Source of the DNA: Deinococcus aquaedulcis
Lineage (GTDB): Bacteria > Deinococcota > Deinococci > Deinococcales > Deinococcaceae
Direction of reading: 5' to 3'
Length of the DNA stretch: 64,000 bases
Assembly: GCF_019693445.1 (NCBI RefSeq)
Contig: NZ_JAHRBL010000001.1
Coordinates: 434,001-498,000 of the forward strand
Shown here: positions 1-10,885 of the stretch, in pieces
Layout: every line of letters starts with the position of its first letter
How positions within the stretch are numbered: the stretch's first letter is position 1
The notes under the pieces: model-generated
Told to the model about the DNA's origin: nothing
What the model saw: only the letters and a program-made list of their open reading frames with translations
Database searches by the model: none
Translations under genes and position numbers: made by a program

Positions 1-1158
1 CTGGTCGGCTCCGCCCACGGCGGTCTGGGCGCTGAAGGCCAGATCGTTGGTCTGCCCGGCCGTGCGGCCGTCTTCACTCAGGTAGGTGTATTCCGCGTTG
101 GCGTCCCGGAAGGTCACCCCAGCCAGCTGGCCGGCGCCCTGGGCGTAGGCCTTGACCCGCACCGTGCTCCAGCCCCCGGCGGTCACGCGCAGGCGCAGCG
201 TGCCCTGGCCGGTGGTGCCCAGCGCCTGGGCCAACCCCGCCACTGTGGGCGTGGCGTCGGCCGTGATCCGCCAGTTCTTCGCCGCTGTATCCACCCGCCC
301 CTGGGCGGTCACGGGGCCGTTCCAGCCGCGCCCGGCGAGTTGCAGCTCCACCACGTCGCCCCGGTGCGAGGCGCGGCCGGTGATGTCCGTTACCCGCACC
401 AGCGGCGCTTCGGGCACACGCAGGGCGCCGCCCGTCAGGCGCAGGTCGCCGCGCACCGGGCCGTCCCCCAGCACGTAGCGGCCCGCAATCCGCCCCGCCG
501 TCACGCCGGGCCAGTAGTGATTCAGCACCCGGGCGTCGGCGTCCAGGTCAATGGTCGCGGTGTTGCCGGCCGGGCCTTCGCCCAGCGTCACGGCCGCATT
601 CAGGTCACCGTCTCGGGTGGCGCCGCGCACCTGCAGGCGGCCCCGGTCCTGGCTCAGGGTGAACTGGCCGTCGGGGACATTCACGCCGCTGCCGTCCACC
701 GTCAGGCGGGTGCGCTGCACGTCCAGGCGGTTCAGCACCACGCGCCAGCCGCCCTGCGCGCCGCCTCCGGCCCCGCCGCCCACCAGGTCTTTCAGGCGCA
801 GGGCCACCGCCGCGTCGGCCACGCGCACATTCAGGCGCAGGGTTTTGGTCAGCGGATTGACCCCGGCCACCTGCGCTTCTACCCGCCCGGCCTGGGCCTG
901 CACGCCGGGCAGTTGCAGCCGCGCGCCGTCCAGGGTGGGCGCCCACAGGGGCCCGCCCACCCGCTCGGCGCTCAGGCCCGCCTGCGCCCCCAGCCGGCCC
1001 AGCAGCGCTCCGCCCAGCAGCGTGGGCAGCAGCGCCAGCACCAAGAGCGCCGCGCCCAGGAGTCCCAGCACCCAGGGCCAGATGCGGCGGCGACGCGGGG
1101 GCGGGGGAGGCTGGGGCTCGGGGGCCGGGGCGGCGCCCGGCGGCAACTCGTCGGTCAT
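1..1158 (-). CDS. TamB-like translocation/assembly protein, 5' part only
   Basis: Partial gene; the window ends inside it after 386 codons. The start is the ATG that follows repeat copy A. The first 25 residues are Pro/Arg-rich and end in RRRR, followed by one membrane helix (about residues 26-48) and then a long repetitive beta-type sequence with runs such as LDGARLQLPG and GRLQVRGATRDG. This signal anchor plus repeated amphipathic strands is typical of the N-terminal half of TamB/AsmA-like (DUF490) proteins, which bridge inner and outer membranes and move lipids or assist outer-membrane protein assembly. The C-terminal TamB domain would lie outside the window, so the family call rests on architecture. 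Confidence 0.6.
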   Translation of the reverse strand, partial: MTDELPPGAAPAPEPQPPPPPRRRRIWPWVLGLLGAALLVLALLPTLLGGALLGRLGAQAGLSAERVGGPLWAPTLDGARLQLPGVQAQAGRVEAQVAGVNPLTKTLRLNVRVADAAVALRLKDLVGGGAGGGAQGGWRVVLNRLDVQRTRLTVDGSGVNVPDGQFTLSQDRGRLQVRGATRDGDLNAAVTLGEGPAGNTATIDLDADARVLNHYWPGVTAGRIAGRYVLGDGPVRGDLRLTGGALRVPEAPLVRVTDITGRASHRGDVVELQLAGRGWNGPVTAQGRVDTAAKNWRITADATPTVAGLAQALGTTGQGTLRLRVTAGGWSTVRVKAYAQGAGQLAGVTFRDANAEYTYLSEDGRTAGQTNDLAFSAQTAVGGADQ

Positions 1159-1197
1159 GGTGTGGGGCGGCCTTCGGGGCCTGCCGCGAACTGTCGG

Positions 1198-1327
1198 ATA
1201 CGGATTCCGTCCATTTCCGGAACAGCCGGGAAAGAGCCGGCTGTTCCTTCAATTCCCGAAAACCCGTACCCTTTCCTTCTCCCTTCGGTCGAAAAAGTTC
1301 CGTCATCCATGACGGAACTTTTCGGAA
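1198..1327. repeat. Small palindromic repeat, copy A (SNR-like)
   Basis: A 130-bp element of two hairpins. One stem is 1219-1229 pairing with 1237-1247 (11 bp) and the other is 1295-1305 with 1310-1320 (11 bp). Its reverse complement aligns along its whole length with 57275-57412. Shared blocks include TTCCGAAAA near one end, GGGAGA/GGGAGAGG in the middle, and GGAAATGGACGG then AATCCGTAT at the other end. It lies 39 bp upstream of the TamB-like start, so it may sit in that gene's leader or promoter. It carries no coding capacity. It resembles the small non-coding repeats (SNRs) known from D. radiodurans; the exact family was not checked. Confidence 0.85.
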
Positions 1328-1456
1328 GTTGTCTTAATGCTCCTGGCCGCATTCTCAGCATTCTACGGCGGGGGTGGTGAATGCCGCACCCGGCGCATCC
1401 TCATGCAACGGTCAGAGAACGGCGCCCCGGGCGGCGCGCCGGGTAGGATGCGCCAC

Positions 1457-1720
1457 ATGCGCCTGACTGCTCTCATTTCTGGCACTGTGCAGGGCGTCGG
1501 CTACCGGCGCTACGTGCAGCGCCACGCCCGCGACCTGAATCTGGCGGGCTCCGCCGAAAACCTCAGCGACGGCCGGGTAGAGGTGGTGGCCGAAGGCCCG
1601 CAGGCCGAGCTGGACCGCCTGCTGCACTGGCTGCGCCGGGGCCCGCCCCACGCCCGCGTGACCGATGTTCAAACGCAGTACAGCGAGGCCACCGGCCTGC
1701 AGGACTTTCACCTGTACTGA
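1457..1720 (+). CDS. acyP: Acylphosphatase
   Basis: An 87-residue protein, the usual size for the family. It carries the acylphosphatase signature: SGTVQGVGYRRYVQRHA near the N-terminus, holding the phosphate-binding loop and catalytic Arg, and later LAGSAENLSDGRVEVVAEG with the catalytic Asn. It hydrolyses carboxyl-phosphate bonds in small metabolites such as acetyl phosphate, in the cytoplasm. The chosen ATG lies 7 bases after a TAGGAT -10 box at 1444-1449, which fits a leaderless mRNA. An in-frame ATG three codons upstream (1448) overlaps that box and is less likely. The gene stands alone between the TamB-like gene and the kinase pair. Confidence 0.93.
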   Translation: MRLTALISGTVQGVGYRRYVQRHARDLNLAGSAENLSDGRVEVVAEGPQAELDRLLHWLRRGPPHARVTDVQTQYSEATGLQDFHLY

Positions 1721-1755
1721 AGGAGGGAGGCGGCGCCCAGTCCGTTGCTCGCGGA

Positions 1756-2322
1756 TCAAGCCCCCTGCCGGCTGCTCTGGGCGAAACGGATGATCCGCTG
1801 CGCGGCCTCGTCCGGGCTGAGGGCGGTGGTGTCCAGCTGCAGGGCGCCGGGCGGAGGTGGCAGCAGGCCACCCCCGGTCAGCAGGGCGGTCAGACGGGCC
1901 GGATCGCGCATCTTGGCGCGCACCTGCCGCTCTGGTTGGGTCACGCGCCGGCTTAGCTCTGTGGGGGCGCAGCTCAACCACACCGGCACATACTGGGCTC
2001 TGCGCGTCCTGGCGAGGGCGGGAATGCGCGCCGCCGCCTCTGCTCCACGCGGGTCGTTGGTGTAATAAGCCGTGAAGATCTGATCCACGTCAGCGGGCGC
2101 CAAGGCTGCTGCCCGCAGGCCCAGGGCCCAGACCTCGGTGGCTAGGGCGCGCACCTCGTCGGAAACAGGACGCCACCCGTCAGCGCCGTAAGGCTTGAAC
2201 ACCGCGTCGTTGAACAGGTGGTTGTCCAGCAGCGCGGCTCCGGTAAGGGTGGACAGTGCCAGCCCCACCGTGCGTTTGCCGCTGGCAGGTGGCCCGGCCA
2301 GATGATAGATGGTGGGGGTCAT
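1756..2322 (-). CDS. P-loop kinase-like ATPase (downstream paralogue)
   Basis: A protein of 188 residues starting with a P-loop, GPPASGKRT (about residues 10-18). The GKRT ending is closer to adenylate-kinase loops (GKGT) than to the classical GKS/T. A DNHLFNDAVF motif follows. It is clearly paralogous to the gene immediately upstream: both share GKRTVGLAL, GAALLDNHLFND, YGADG and the C-terminal PPPP..L.L.T..L.PDEAA. The start ATG overlaps the upstream stop by 4 bases (ATGA), so the pair is translationally coupled. A small-molecule kinase or NTPase role is inferred from the fold; the substrate is unknown. Confidence 0.75.
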   Translation of the reverse strand: MTPTIYHLAGPPASGKRTVGLALSTLTGAALLDNHLFNDAVFKPYGADGWRPVSDEVRALATEVWALGLRAAALAPADVDQIFTAYYTNDPRGAEAAARIPALARTRRAQYVPVWLSCAPTELSRRVTQPERQVRAKMRDPARLTALLTGGGLLPPPPGALQLDTTALSPDEAAQRIIRFAQSSRQGA

Positions 2323-2873
2323 GCCCCCACACGCGCAAAGGCAGCGATCTGCTCGGCGGCCTCATCCGGGGCCAGCTCGGCCGTGTTCAGCACCAGGGCG
2401 TCCGGGGGCGGCGGCAGGGTGCCGCCCCGCTCCAGCAGCGCGCGCAAGAGGCCCGGGTCGCGCAGTTTCAGGCGCTCGGTGCGCTCGGGGCGGCCCATGC
2501 GGGCTTCCAGTTCGGGTTGCGGGCACGCCAGCCACACCGGCACAAAGGCCGCGCCCCGTTCGGCGGCCAGGGTCCGCAATTCGGCCACCACCTCTTGCCC
2601 ACGTTCGCTGCCACTCAGGTGGTTGGTCAGAATGTGCGAGAGGTGGCGTGGCGCCAGCCGCAGCGCGGCCAGTCCGGCCTGCCGCACCGTCTCGGCGAGG
2701 TCAAACAGTTCGTCGGGCAGGGGGCTCACCCCGTCGGCGCCGTAGGCCCGGAAAATGGGATCGTTGAACAGGTGGTTGTCCAGCAGCGCGGCCCCGGTGC
2801 GCCGCGCCAGGGCCAGCCCCACCGTGCGCTTGCCGGCGCCCGGGGGCCCCACGAGGTAGTACAGGTGACTCAT
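2319..2873 (-). CDS. P-loop kinase-like ATPase (upstream paralogue)
   Basis: A protein of 184 residues with GPPGAGKRTVGLALA at residues 9-23, then LLDNHLFNDPIF and LKLRDPGLLRALLE. It is the first gene of a two-gene operon with a close paralogue, evidently a tandem duplication. The ATG at 2873 was chosen because it lies 7 bases after a CACACT -10 box and aligns with the paralogue's N-terminus; an upstream in-frame start at 2915 would add 14 residues with no counterpart. The sequence suggests an adenylate-kinase-like or shikimate-kinase-like fold. I do not recognise a specific substrate. Confidence 0.75.
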   Translation of the reverse strand: MSHLYYLVGPPGAGKRTVGLALARRTGAALLDNHLFNDPIFRAYGADGVSPLPDELFDLAETVRQAGLAALRLAPRHLSHILTNHLSGSERGQEVVAELRTLAAERGAAFVPVWLACPQPELEARMGRPERTERLKLRDPGLLRALLERGGTLPPPPDALVLNTAELAPDEAAEQIAAFARVGA

Positions 2874-2981
2874 GGCCCCCAGTGTGGCGCCTGGGCGCAG
2901 CGACTCCTGCCTCATGTGCCGCCAGCAGAAAAGGGCCCCGCCCAGCGATGGGCAGCGGCCCCTTCTGGGCGGTGGATGCGC

Positions 2982-3419
2982 CTATTCCAGAATCGCTTCG
3001 TGGATGATCTCCACGTTGCCCGCCATCACGCGGCTCAGGGGGCACTTCTCGGCGGCGTCGCGCACGTGGGCCTCAAAGTCGGCCTGATCGCTGCCAGTGA
3101 TCTTGCCGCGCACGGTCAGGCGCATGGTGCTGACCTTGAAGCCGGGGCCGTCTTTCACCATCTCGCAGGTGGCTTGGGTGTCCAGCGCCTCAATGGTGTG
3201 GCCGTGGTTCGCCAGCAGGGCGGACAGCTGCATGGTGAAGCAGCCCGCGTGCGCCGCCGCCAGCAGCTCTTCGGGGTTGGTGCCCTTGCCGTTCTCGAAC
3301 CGCGTGCCAAAGGAGTACTGCGCGCCTTCCAGCACGCCGCTGCCAGTGCTGACCGTGCCCTTGCCGCTTCTCAGGTCGCCTTCCCAGTGGGCCGAAGCCT
3401 TCCGTGCAATCTCTGCCAT
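2982..3419 (-). CDS. osmC: OsmC/Ohr-family peroxiredoxin
   Basis: A protein of 145 residues, the full length for OsmC. It begins [20 protein letters not shown], typical of the OsmC subfamily. Both redox cysteines are visible, in AAHAGCFTM (about residue 60) and EKCPLSRV (about residue 125). These thiol peroxidases reduce organic hydroperoxides in the cytoplasm with lipoyl or thiol reductants. The start codon is preceded by CACACT 7 bases upstream, so it is probably leaderless. It is transcribed divergently from oligopeptidase B with about 140 bp between the starts. Confidence 0.93.
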   Translation of the reverse strand: MAEIARKASAHWEGDLRSGKGTVSTGSGVLEGAQYSFGTRFENGKGTNPEELLAAAHAGCFTMQLSALLANHGHTIEALDTQATCEMVKDGPGFKVSTMRLTVRGKITGSDQADFEAHVRDAAEKCPLSRVMAGNVEIIHEAILE

Positions 3420-3560
3420 AGCGCCCAGTGTGCGCCTGCCTGGGGCCGCCACTCTGGTGGCCGGGCTTAAGGTGCGCTTAAGAAAGGTGCCCCTATGGGT
3501 GCCGCTGCGCCGTGCCCAAAGGCGGCCCCCAGCCGGGCGCCGCGCGCCTATGCTGGGCCC

Positions 3561-5663
3561 ATGCCCACTCCGCCGAGCGCGCCCCGCAAGCCCACGCTTC
3601 ACCTTCAGCACGGCCACGAGCGCCCGGACGACTACCACTGGCTGAAAACCCAGGGCAAGACCGACCCCGAGGTACTGGCCTACCTGAGGGCCGAAAACGA
3701 GTATCTGGCCGGGGTGCTCTCGCCGCTCCGGGCCGAGCAGGAGGCCATTTACCAGGACCTCCTCTCGCACGTGCAGGAGCGCGACGAACAGCCCGAGGTG
3801 GTGCGCGGCGCCCACGCTTATTTCACCCGCACCGAGGAGGGGCAGGCCCATCCCCTCTACCTGCGCCGGCCCCTGGGTGGGGGCGAGCCCCAGGTGCTGC
3901 TGGACCTGAATGCCCTGAAGGCTGAAGAGGACTTGGCCAACGTGTGGGTGTACGCCACCGCGCCCAGCCCCGACGGCCGGTTCTGGGCCTACCTGCTGGA
4001 CACCACCGGCCAGGAGGTGTTTGAACTGCGGGTGCTGGACACCCAGACTGGCAAGCTGGCGCACCCGCCCCTGCGCGGCCTGAACGGCTGGGTGCTGGCC
4101 TGGAGCAGTGACGGCCGCGCGCTCTACTACGCCACCGACGACGCCACCCAGCGTTCGTACCGCCTCTGGCGCCACCTGCTGGGCCAGCCCCAGGCCGGGG
4201 ACACCCTGCTGGTGCAGGAGGACGACCCCACCTTCCGGCTGGGCGCCTACGTCAGCGAGAACGGGCAGACCCTCCTGATTTGCAGCGCCAGCAACCGCGC
4301 CCAGGCGTGGTGGGTGCTGTCCACCCACGACACCCAGGGTCTTCCTGCGCCGCTGCTGGCCCGCGAGCGCGGCACCGAGGTCCCGGTGCTGACCGACGGC
4401 GGCGACCACTGGCTGGCCCTGACCAACCACGGTGGGGCCGAAGAATTCAAGCTGGTGCGCTGGCCCAAGCGAGGGGACGGTGCGCCCCTGGCCTGGGCCG
4501 ACGCCGCCGACGTATTGCCCTACGACGAAGGGCGCCACCTGCAAAATGGGCGCCTGTTCCAGGATCATCTGCTGCTGGCCGGGCGCGAGGACGGTTTCAC
4601 GGCGCTGTGGGTCCTGCGCCGCGAGGCGGGCGGCTATGGCCCTGCCCAGCGCGTGCCCTTTCCCGAGGCCAGTGTGACCGTGGGCATCGGCCCGAATTAC
4701 GTTTATGACAGCCCCACAGCCCGCATCACCCACACCAGCCTGACCCGGCCCCTGGAACACCTGGACCTGAACCTGGAAACGCTCGAAACCACCCTGGTCA
4801 AGGCCACCCCAGTGCCGCAGTACGACCCGGCCCTGTACGTCAGCGAACAGGTGTTGGCCACGGCGCCAGACGGCGAGCGCATTCCGGTCAGCCTCCTGCG
4901 CCGCCGCGACACGCCGCTGCCCGCTCCCACGCTGCTCTACGGGTACGGCAGCTACGGCCTCAGCATCAATCCCACCTTCGTGGCGGGGCGCCTGCCGCTG
5001 GTGGACCGGGGCTGGGTGTGGGCCATCGCGCACATCCGGGGCGGCGCGGAGCGGGGCCGGCGCTGGTATGACGGGGGCCGCCTGGGCCACAAGATGAACA
5101 CCTTTACGGACTTCATCGCGGCGGGCGAGGTGCTGCGGGCCCAAGGGGTGGCGCGCGAACTGGTGGCCATGGGCCGCAGCGCCGGCGGCCTGCTGATGGG
5201 CAGCGTGGTCAACCTGCGCCCGGACCTGTGGACGGCGGCCTCGGTGGGCGTGCCATTCGTGGACGTGCTGAGCACCATGCTGGACGACACCATTCCCCTC
5301 ACCACGGCCGAATACGACGAGTGGGGCAACCCCAACCGCCCCGAGGACTACGCGGTCATGGCGGCGTACAGCCCCTACGACAACCTGAAGGCGGGGCGCT
5401 ACCCCCACCTGTTTGTCAGTACCGGCCTGAACGATCCCCGGGTGGCCTACTGGGAACCGGCCAAGTACGCGGCGCGCGTGCGAACCCTGGCAGCGCCCGG
5501 CAGCGGCGTGGTGGTCCTGAAAACCATCATGGGCGCTGGGCACGGTGGCTCTAGCAGCCGCTACGAGGCCCTGAACGAACTGGCCGAGGAATATGCCTTC
5601 CTGCAAGCGGCAGTGCAGGGCCGTCTGCACCCCGCCGAGGACATGCCCACCCACGCGGATTGA
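3561..5663 (+). CDS. ptrB: Oligopeptidase B (S9A serine peptidase)
   Basis: A 700-residue protein, the normal length for oligopeptidase B. An N-terminal beta-propeller half is followed by an alpha/beta-hydrolase half. The catalytic triad is visible: Ser540 in [11 protein letters not shown], Asp625 in GLNDPRV, and His661 in [18 protein letters not shown] rather than GGSNGG favours oligopeptidase B, which cleaves after Lys or Arg in peptides up to about 30 residues, over prolyl oligopeptidase. The ATG at 3561 lies 6 bases after a TATGCT -10 box. A 22-codon longer frame upstream looks non-coding. No signal peptide was seen, so the enzyme should be cytoplasmic. Confidence 0.92.
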   Translation: MPTPPSAPRKPTLHLQHGHERPDDYHWLKTQGKTDPEVLAYLRAENEYLAGVLSPLRAEQEAIYQDLLSHVQERDEQPEVVRGAHAYFTRTEEGQAHPLYLRRPLGGGEPQVLLDLNALKAEEDLANVWVYATAPSPDGRFWAYLLDTTGQEVFELRVLDTQTGKLAHPPLRGLNGWVLAWSSDGRALYYATDDATQRSYRLWRHLLGQPQAGDTLLVQEDDPTFRLGAYVSENGQTLLICSASNRAQAWWVLSTHDTQGLPAPLLARERGTEVPVLTDGGDHWLALTNHGGAEEFKLVRWPKRGDGAPLAWADAADVLPYDEGRHLQNGRLFQDHLLLAGREDGFTALWVLRREAGGYGPAQRVPFPEASVTVGIGPNYVYDSPTARITHTSLTRPLEHLDLNLETLETTLVKATPVPQYDPALYVSEQVLATAPDGERIPVSLLRRRDTPLPAPTLLYGYGSYGLSINPTFVAGRLPLVDRGWVWAIAHIRGGAERGRRWYDGGRLGHKMNTFTDFIAAGEVLRAQGVARELVAMGRSAGGLLMGSVVNLRPDLWTAASVGVPFVDVLSTMLDDTIPLTTAEYDEWGNPNRPEDYAVMAAYSPYDNLKAGRYPHLFVSTGLNDPRVAYWEPAKYAARVRTLAAPGSGVVVLKTIMGAGHGGSSSRYEALNELAEEYAFLQAAVQGRLHPAEDMPTHAD

Positions 5664-6054
5664 TCACTGGTGCGGGCGGGTTGAGCGGGCCGCAGAGTAC
5701 GACCCGACAAACACGCTGATTTTGCTCCTCCCCCTTGTGAGGGACTCGCAGAGGTGGGGGCTTGGAAAGTCGCGTCGCAGAGGGGAGAAGCAGGTCGAGC
5801 CTCCCAGACGACACTTCCATCGCAGCCTTCTCGCCTCGCTCAAACACGGTTCGCACCACCGGCTGATACACACCCCGATTGAATCCGGGCAGACAGGGAC
5901 AGCGCGGTGTGGTCGCCCTTCAAGGCTCTAAGAATGGTGCCCTCGTATGGGAGTAGCGTTGGTAAACCAGTCTCCCCCGGGGGCGCTACAACCAGCAGAC
6001 CCTGGAACCGCAGCCTCCTGCACCACCCAGCCCTGGCCGCCTTAGACTCGGTGC
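5664..6054. other. Intergenic region without a convincing gene
   Basis: Between the peptidase and the hydrolase gene. Short open frames exist on both strands, but none has a start context or a recognisable product. The segment holds an imperfect dyad around 5730-5760 (CTCCCCCTT against GGTGGGGG) and a GC-rich palindromic patch CTCCCCCGGGGGCG near 5971. The last bases hold the -10 box (TAGACT, 6043-6048) of the downstream gene. It does not match the palindromic repeat shared by 1198 and 57275. Confidence 0.4.
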
Positions 6055-6897
6055 ATGCAAAGTCAAATCTGGTCGGTGCCTGGGGCGCCGGTGGAGGGGT
6101 ATGTGTGGCCCGCCGCGCACGCACGCGGCGCGGTGTTGCTGGCCCACGGCTTCGGGGAATACGCCGGACGCTACGTGGAGCGCTATCACGCCCTGATTCC
6201 CACCCTGGTGGGGGCCGGCTTCACGGTGTACGCCTACGACCAGCGCGGCCACGGGCGCTCCGGCGGGCGCCGGGCGGTGGTGGATCTGACCCAACTGGTC
6301 GAAGACCATCTAAAGGCCAGAGAAGCGCTGCGCAGCCTGTCCGGGCCACTGTTTCTGCTGGGGCATTCGATGGGCGGCCTGGTCACGGCTGCCAGCGTGG
6401 CGCGCGATCCGCGTGGAGTGGCCGGGGTGGTGCTCACCAGCCCCGCGCTGCTGGTGGGGAAAAACGAGCGGCCCTGGCTCAAGCGGCTGGCGCCCGTGGT
6501 GGCGCGCGTGGCCCCGGGCCTGAAAACCACCGCGCTGCCCACCGGGGGCCTGTCGCGGCTGGCCGAGGAAGTCAGCGCCTACGAGGCCGACGAAACGATG
6601 TACCACGGACACGTGCCGGCCCTGACTGGCGCGAGCATGCTGCGCCTCAGCGAAAGCCTGTGGCCGCACTACGCGCGCTGGAGGGTGCCCACGTTGGTGC
6701 TGCACGGCAGCGAGGACCAGCTGACCGACCCGCGCGGCAGCCAGCGGTTCGCAGAGGCCATCGCATCCCCCGACAAGACCTTGCACCTCGTGCAGGGCGG
6801 CTACCACGAACTGCTCAACGACGAGCCACGTGAGGACATCCGCCGCCGGATCGTCGAATGGCTGCAGGCGCGGGTGCCACAGGAGGGGCAGAGCTGA
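6055..6897 (+). CDS. Alpha/beta hydrolase, monoacylglycerol lipase-like
   Basis: A 280-residue protein with the fold and motifs of the serine aminopeptidase/monoacylglycerol lipase group. [15 protein letters not shown] holds the oxyanion HG motif. GHSMGGLV near residue 103 carries the nucleophile Ser, [10 protein letters not shown] the acid, and [11 protein letters not shown] the His. It likely hydrolyses monoacylglycerols or related esters in the cytoplasm. The start is leaderless: TAGACT at 6043-6048 lies 6 bases before the ATG. No partner gene follows closely. The substrate is inferred from family resemblance only. Confidence 0.9.
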   Translation: MQSQIWSVPGAPVEGYVWPAAHARGAVLLAHGFGEYAGRYVERYHALIPTLVGAGFTVYAYDQRGHGRSGGRRAVVDLTQLVEDHLKAREALRSLSGPLFLLGHSMGGLVTAASVARDPRGVAGVVLTSPALLVGKNERPWLKRLAPVVARVAPGLKTTALPTGGLSRLAEEVSAYEADETMYHGHVPALTGASMLRLSESLWPHYARWRVPTLVLHGSEDQLTDPRGSQRFAEAIASPDKTLHLVQGGYHELLNDEPREDIRRRIVEWLQARVPQEGQS

Positions 6898-7177
6898 TGA
6901 CCCGCTAAGGCCAGTGGCGCGACGTGAGGCGACGAGGTGTGGCCCTCCACCGCTGAAGAGGCACTCCAGCCCGGTGCTCCCCTTGCGGCGCTGTCCCTCC
7001 GCCCTGGCGATTGCTCAGTTCGCTCGTCAGATTGTGGTCAGATGAGAAGGTTCGTGTCTCCTGGCTTTCAAAAAACATCGTTCGGCACGATGTCCAAACA
7101 ACTTGTTGTCAGCGGCGCTTTACAACGGGCTCAGCAAGCTCTAACCTCAGGGAATCACACAACGGAGGTGCTGTTCT
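6898..7177. promoter_or_regulatory. Upstream region of the astacin-like protease
   Basis: No gene seen. Two adjacent dyads lie in front of the protease gene: ACATCG pairing with CGATGT (about 7075-7093), and the palindrome ACAACttGTTGT at 7098-7109. They could be a regulator site or the 5' end of the transcript. The ribosome binding site of the next gene is ACGGAGGTG, about 12 bases before its ATG, so that mRNA has a leader. An exact promoter could not be picked. Confidence 0.35.
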
Positions 7178-7975
7178 ATGCCGAGATTCACGCCGGTTCT
7201 GCTGCTGTCCCTTCTTCTTGCCGCCTGCTCCACAGCGCCCACCAGCGCCCCCGAGGCCCGCACCGCCCCCAAGACCCAGCCCGCCACGCTGATCATGCCC
7301 GACGGCACTCATCAGCAGGTGATGGGCTTCGAGCAGGACGGCTACCTGATGCTTGAAGAGGACATCATCCTGGCCGACCTGAGTGCCCCCAAGGAGCAGG
7401 GCACGTACGTGGTGGACACCCGTTACCGCTGGACGGGCCGCACGATTCCCTACACCTTCGCCAGCAACGTGCCCCAGGCCATTCGTGACCGCGTGGTGGC
7501 GGCAGCCGCCAACATCCGCAGCAACACCAACGTGATCGTTACGCCGCGCACGAACCAGAGCAACTACGTGCAGATCACGTACAACACCGGCACATCCTGC
7601 GCCTCCAGCCTGGGCATGGTGGGCGGGCGCCAGACCATCACCCTGGCTGACCGCTGCTCCACCGGCACCATCATCCACGAGTTCGGCCACGCCATGGGCC
7701 TGTTCCACGAGCAGACCCGTCCCGACCGCGACAGCTACGTGCAGATTCAGTGGAGCAACATTCCCACCGACTGGCACAGCCAGTACCAGATTCGCAGTGG
7801 TTCGCGCGGTTACGGCGCCTACGACTTCGATTCGATCATGCACTACCCCGCCTACTTTGACGGCAAGCTAGCGATCAAGCCGCTGAACAGCAGCATTGAT
7901 CTGAACCGCATGGGCCAGCGCAACGGCTTTTCCACGATTGACAAGAGCACCATCAACTTCATGTACCCCCGCTGA
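7178..7975 (+). CDS. Astacin-like (M12A) zinc metalloprotease lipoprotein
   Basis: A 265-residue protein. The lipoprotein signal is MPRFTPVLLLSLLLAACS, with lipobox LLAAC. The zinc-binding astacin motif HEFGHAMGLFHE starts at His167, and SIMHYPAYF downstream supplies the Met-turn and Tyr. The N-terminal part (TRYRWTGRTIPYTF) matches the start of mature astacin domains. It should act outside the cytoplasmic membrane as a protein-degrading or processing enzyme. It has a clear Shine-Dalgarno sequence, unlike many leaderless neighbours, and is followed by a strong terminator, so it forms a single-gene unit. Confidence 0.92.
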   Translation: MPRFTPVLLLSLLLAACSTAPTSAPEARTAPKTQPATLIMPDGTHQQVMGFEQDGYLMLEEDIILADLSAPKEQGTYVVDTRYRWTGRTIPYTFASNVPQAIRDRVVAAAANIRSNTNVIVTPRTNQSNYVQITYNTGTSCASSLGMVGGRQTITLADRCSTGTIIHEFGHAMGLFHEQTRPDRDSYVQIQWSNIPTDWHSQYQIRSGSRGYGAYDFDSIMHYPAYFDGKLAIKPLNSSIDLNRMGQRNGFSTIDKSTINFMYPR

Positions 7976-7990
7976 GCAACGCGGAATACA

Positions 7991-8023
7991 GACCGCCTGG
8001 ACTTCGGTTCAGGCGGTTTTTTT
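7991..8023 (+). terminator. Rho-independent terminator after the astacin-like gene
   Basis: A perfect 9-bp stem, GACCGCCTG/CAGGCGGTT (the last pair a G-T wobble), with a 10-base loop, followed by seven or more T residues. It lies 15 bases after the stop codon. Confidence 0.93.
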
Positions 8024-8170
8024 GTGGGGGAGAGAGGGTGGAAGGAGGCGGGCAGCTATGAAGCCCACCGCAGAGCTTGAGGGGTGGGCAGGTCTGGCGG
8101 TGCAGAATTCCCCTATCTCCCATGACACAGGCCGGGGCATAGCGTCCCGGCCTCCTCGTCCACACTTCAC

Positions 8171-9859
<1,689 letters not shown>

Positions 9860-9923
9860 GGGCAGGATGCCTCCCGCTGGGGCATGGCCCCAGGCGACAG
9901 AAATAAAGTGAAGGATAGGGGCG

Positions 9924-10826
9924 TTAAGACAGCGGCGCGGGCGCGGCGCGCACTTCCCACCACGCCCGGGGCAGCAGCAGCAGTTTGCGGGTGCCACTCA
10001 CGTGCGCCCGCCGCCCGAAGTTGTCGAAGTCACCGCGTGCCAGGTCATCCAGAATGCCCTCGTAGGCGCGGGCGGCGGCGGCCACCGCCAGTCGGGCCCG
10101 GCCGTTCAGGCAGGGAATCCCGGCGCGGCCCTCGGCGTACCACGTCCGGGCCAGTTCGGAGAGGTGGCGCATCAGGGCGCGGTACTCGGGGGTGACCTCG
10201 CCGCGTTCCAGGTCGGCGCGGCTCACGCCATACTCGGCCAACAGCCCGGCGGGCAGGTACACCCGGCCCCGGGTCAGGTCCTCGCCCACGTCGCGCAGGA
10301 TGTTGGTCAGCTGCATGGCCTGACCCAGCTTCAGGGCGTGGTCCAGGGTGCGCTCGCCGCCCTCGTAGCCGCTGATGGGCGCGATCATAAAGCCCACCAC
10401 CCCCGCCACCCGGCGGCAGTACAGGGTCAGGTCGGCCATGTCGCGGTACTCGCGCGATTCCAGGTCCATGCGCAGGCCCTCATGCAGTTCGGCAAAGGCC
10501 GAGAGCGGGATGGGGTAGGTCTGCGCGGCCCAGGCCAGGGCGGTGTCTATGGGGTGGGGCCCCGGCTGCCCGGCAAAGGCCGCCTGCATCCGCGCCCACC
10601 ACGCGTCCAGGCCGGCGCGCGCCGCCTCGCCGCTGGCCTCGTCCACAATGTCGTCGCCGTCGCGGCAGGCGGCGTACACCGCCCACACCGCCCGGCGCTG
10701 CTGGGCCGGAAAAAAGCGCGAGCCCAGGTAAAAGGTTTTGCTGTGCGTGCGCGTCACGTCCCGGCAGTGCGCCACGGCCCGCTCTAGCGGCGGGGCACGG
10801 AGGGAAGAAAAGGTCGCGTCAGTCAC
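9924..10826 (-). CDS. crtB: Phytoene synthase
   Basis: About 300 residues of the squalene/phytoene synthase family. Both Asp-rich prenyl-diphosphate sites are visible: DGDDIVDEA and [24 protein letters not shown] and [12 protein letters not shown] are family hallmarks. It condenses two geranylgeranyl diphosphates to phytoene, the substrate of the next gene. GTG at 10826 was chosen because CAAGGACAG lies in ribosome-binding position and a TACACT -10 box lies just before it. An in-frame ATG at 10883 lacks such signals but would nearly abut the upstream methyltransferase. Confidence 0.95.
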   Translation of the reverse strand: MTDATFSSLRAPPLERAVAHCRDVTRTHSKTFYLGSRFFPAQQRRAVWAVYAACRDGDDIVDEASGEAARAGLDAWWARMQAAFAGQPGPHPIDTALAWAAQTYPIPLSAFAELHEGLRMDLESREYRDMADLTLYCRRVAGVVGFMIAPISGYEGGERTLDHALKLGQAMQLTNILRDVGEDLTRGRVYLPAGLLAEYGVSRADLERGEVTPEYRALMRHLSELARTWYAEGRAGIPCLNGRARLAVAAAARAYEGILDDLARGDFDNFGRRAHVSGTRKLLLLPRAWWEVRAAPAPLS

Positions 10827-10885
10827 GTTGGCTGTCCTTGAGCACCGAGTGTAGGGGGCGGGCGGGCGCGAAACGTCACGCATTC

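Noticed and set aside
2982..5654. Very long open frame on the minus strand opposite oligopeptidase B
   Set aside because: It is the antisense shadow of a GC-rich gene. Only its last 145 codons (OsmC) are real; the rest is His/Gln/Gly/Val-rich with no motif.
5664..5931. Short overlapping frames on both strands after oligopeptidase B
   Set aside because: No start context, no recognisable product, and stop-poor frames are expected by chance at this GC content.
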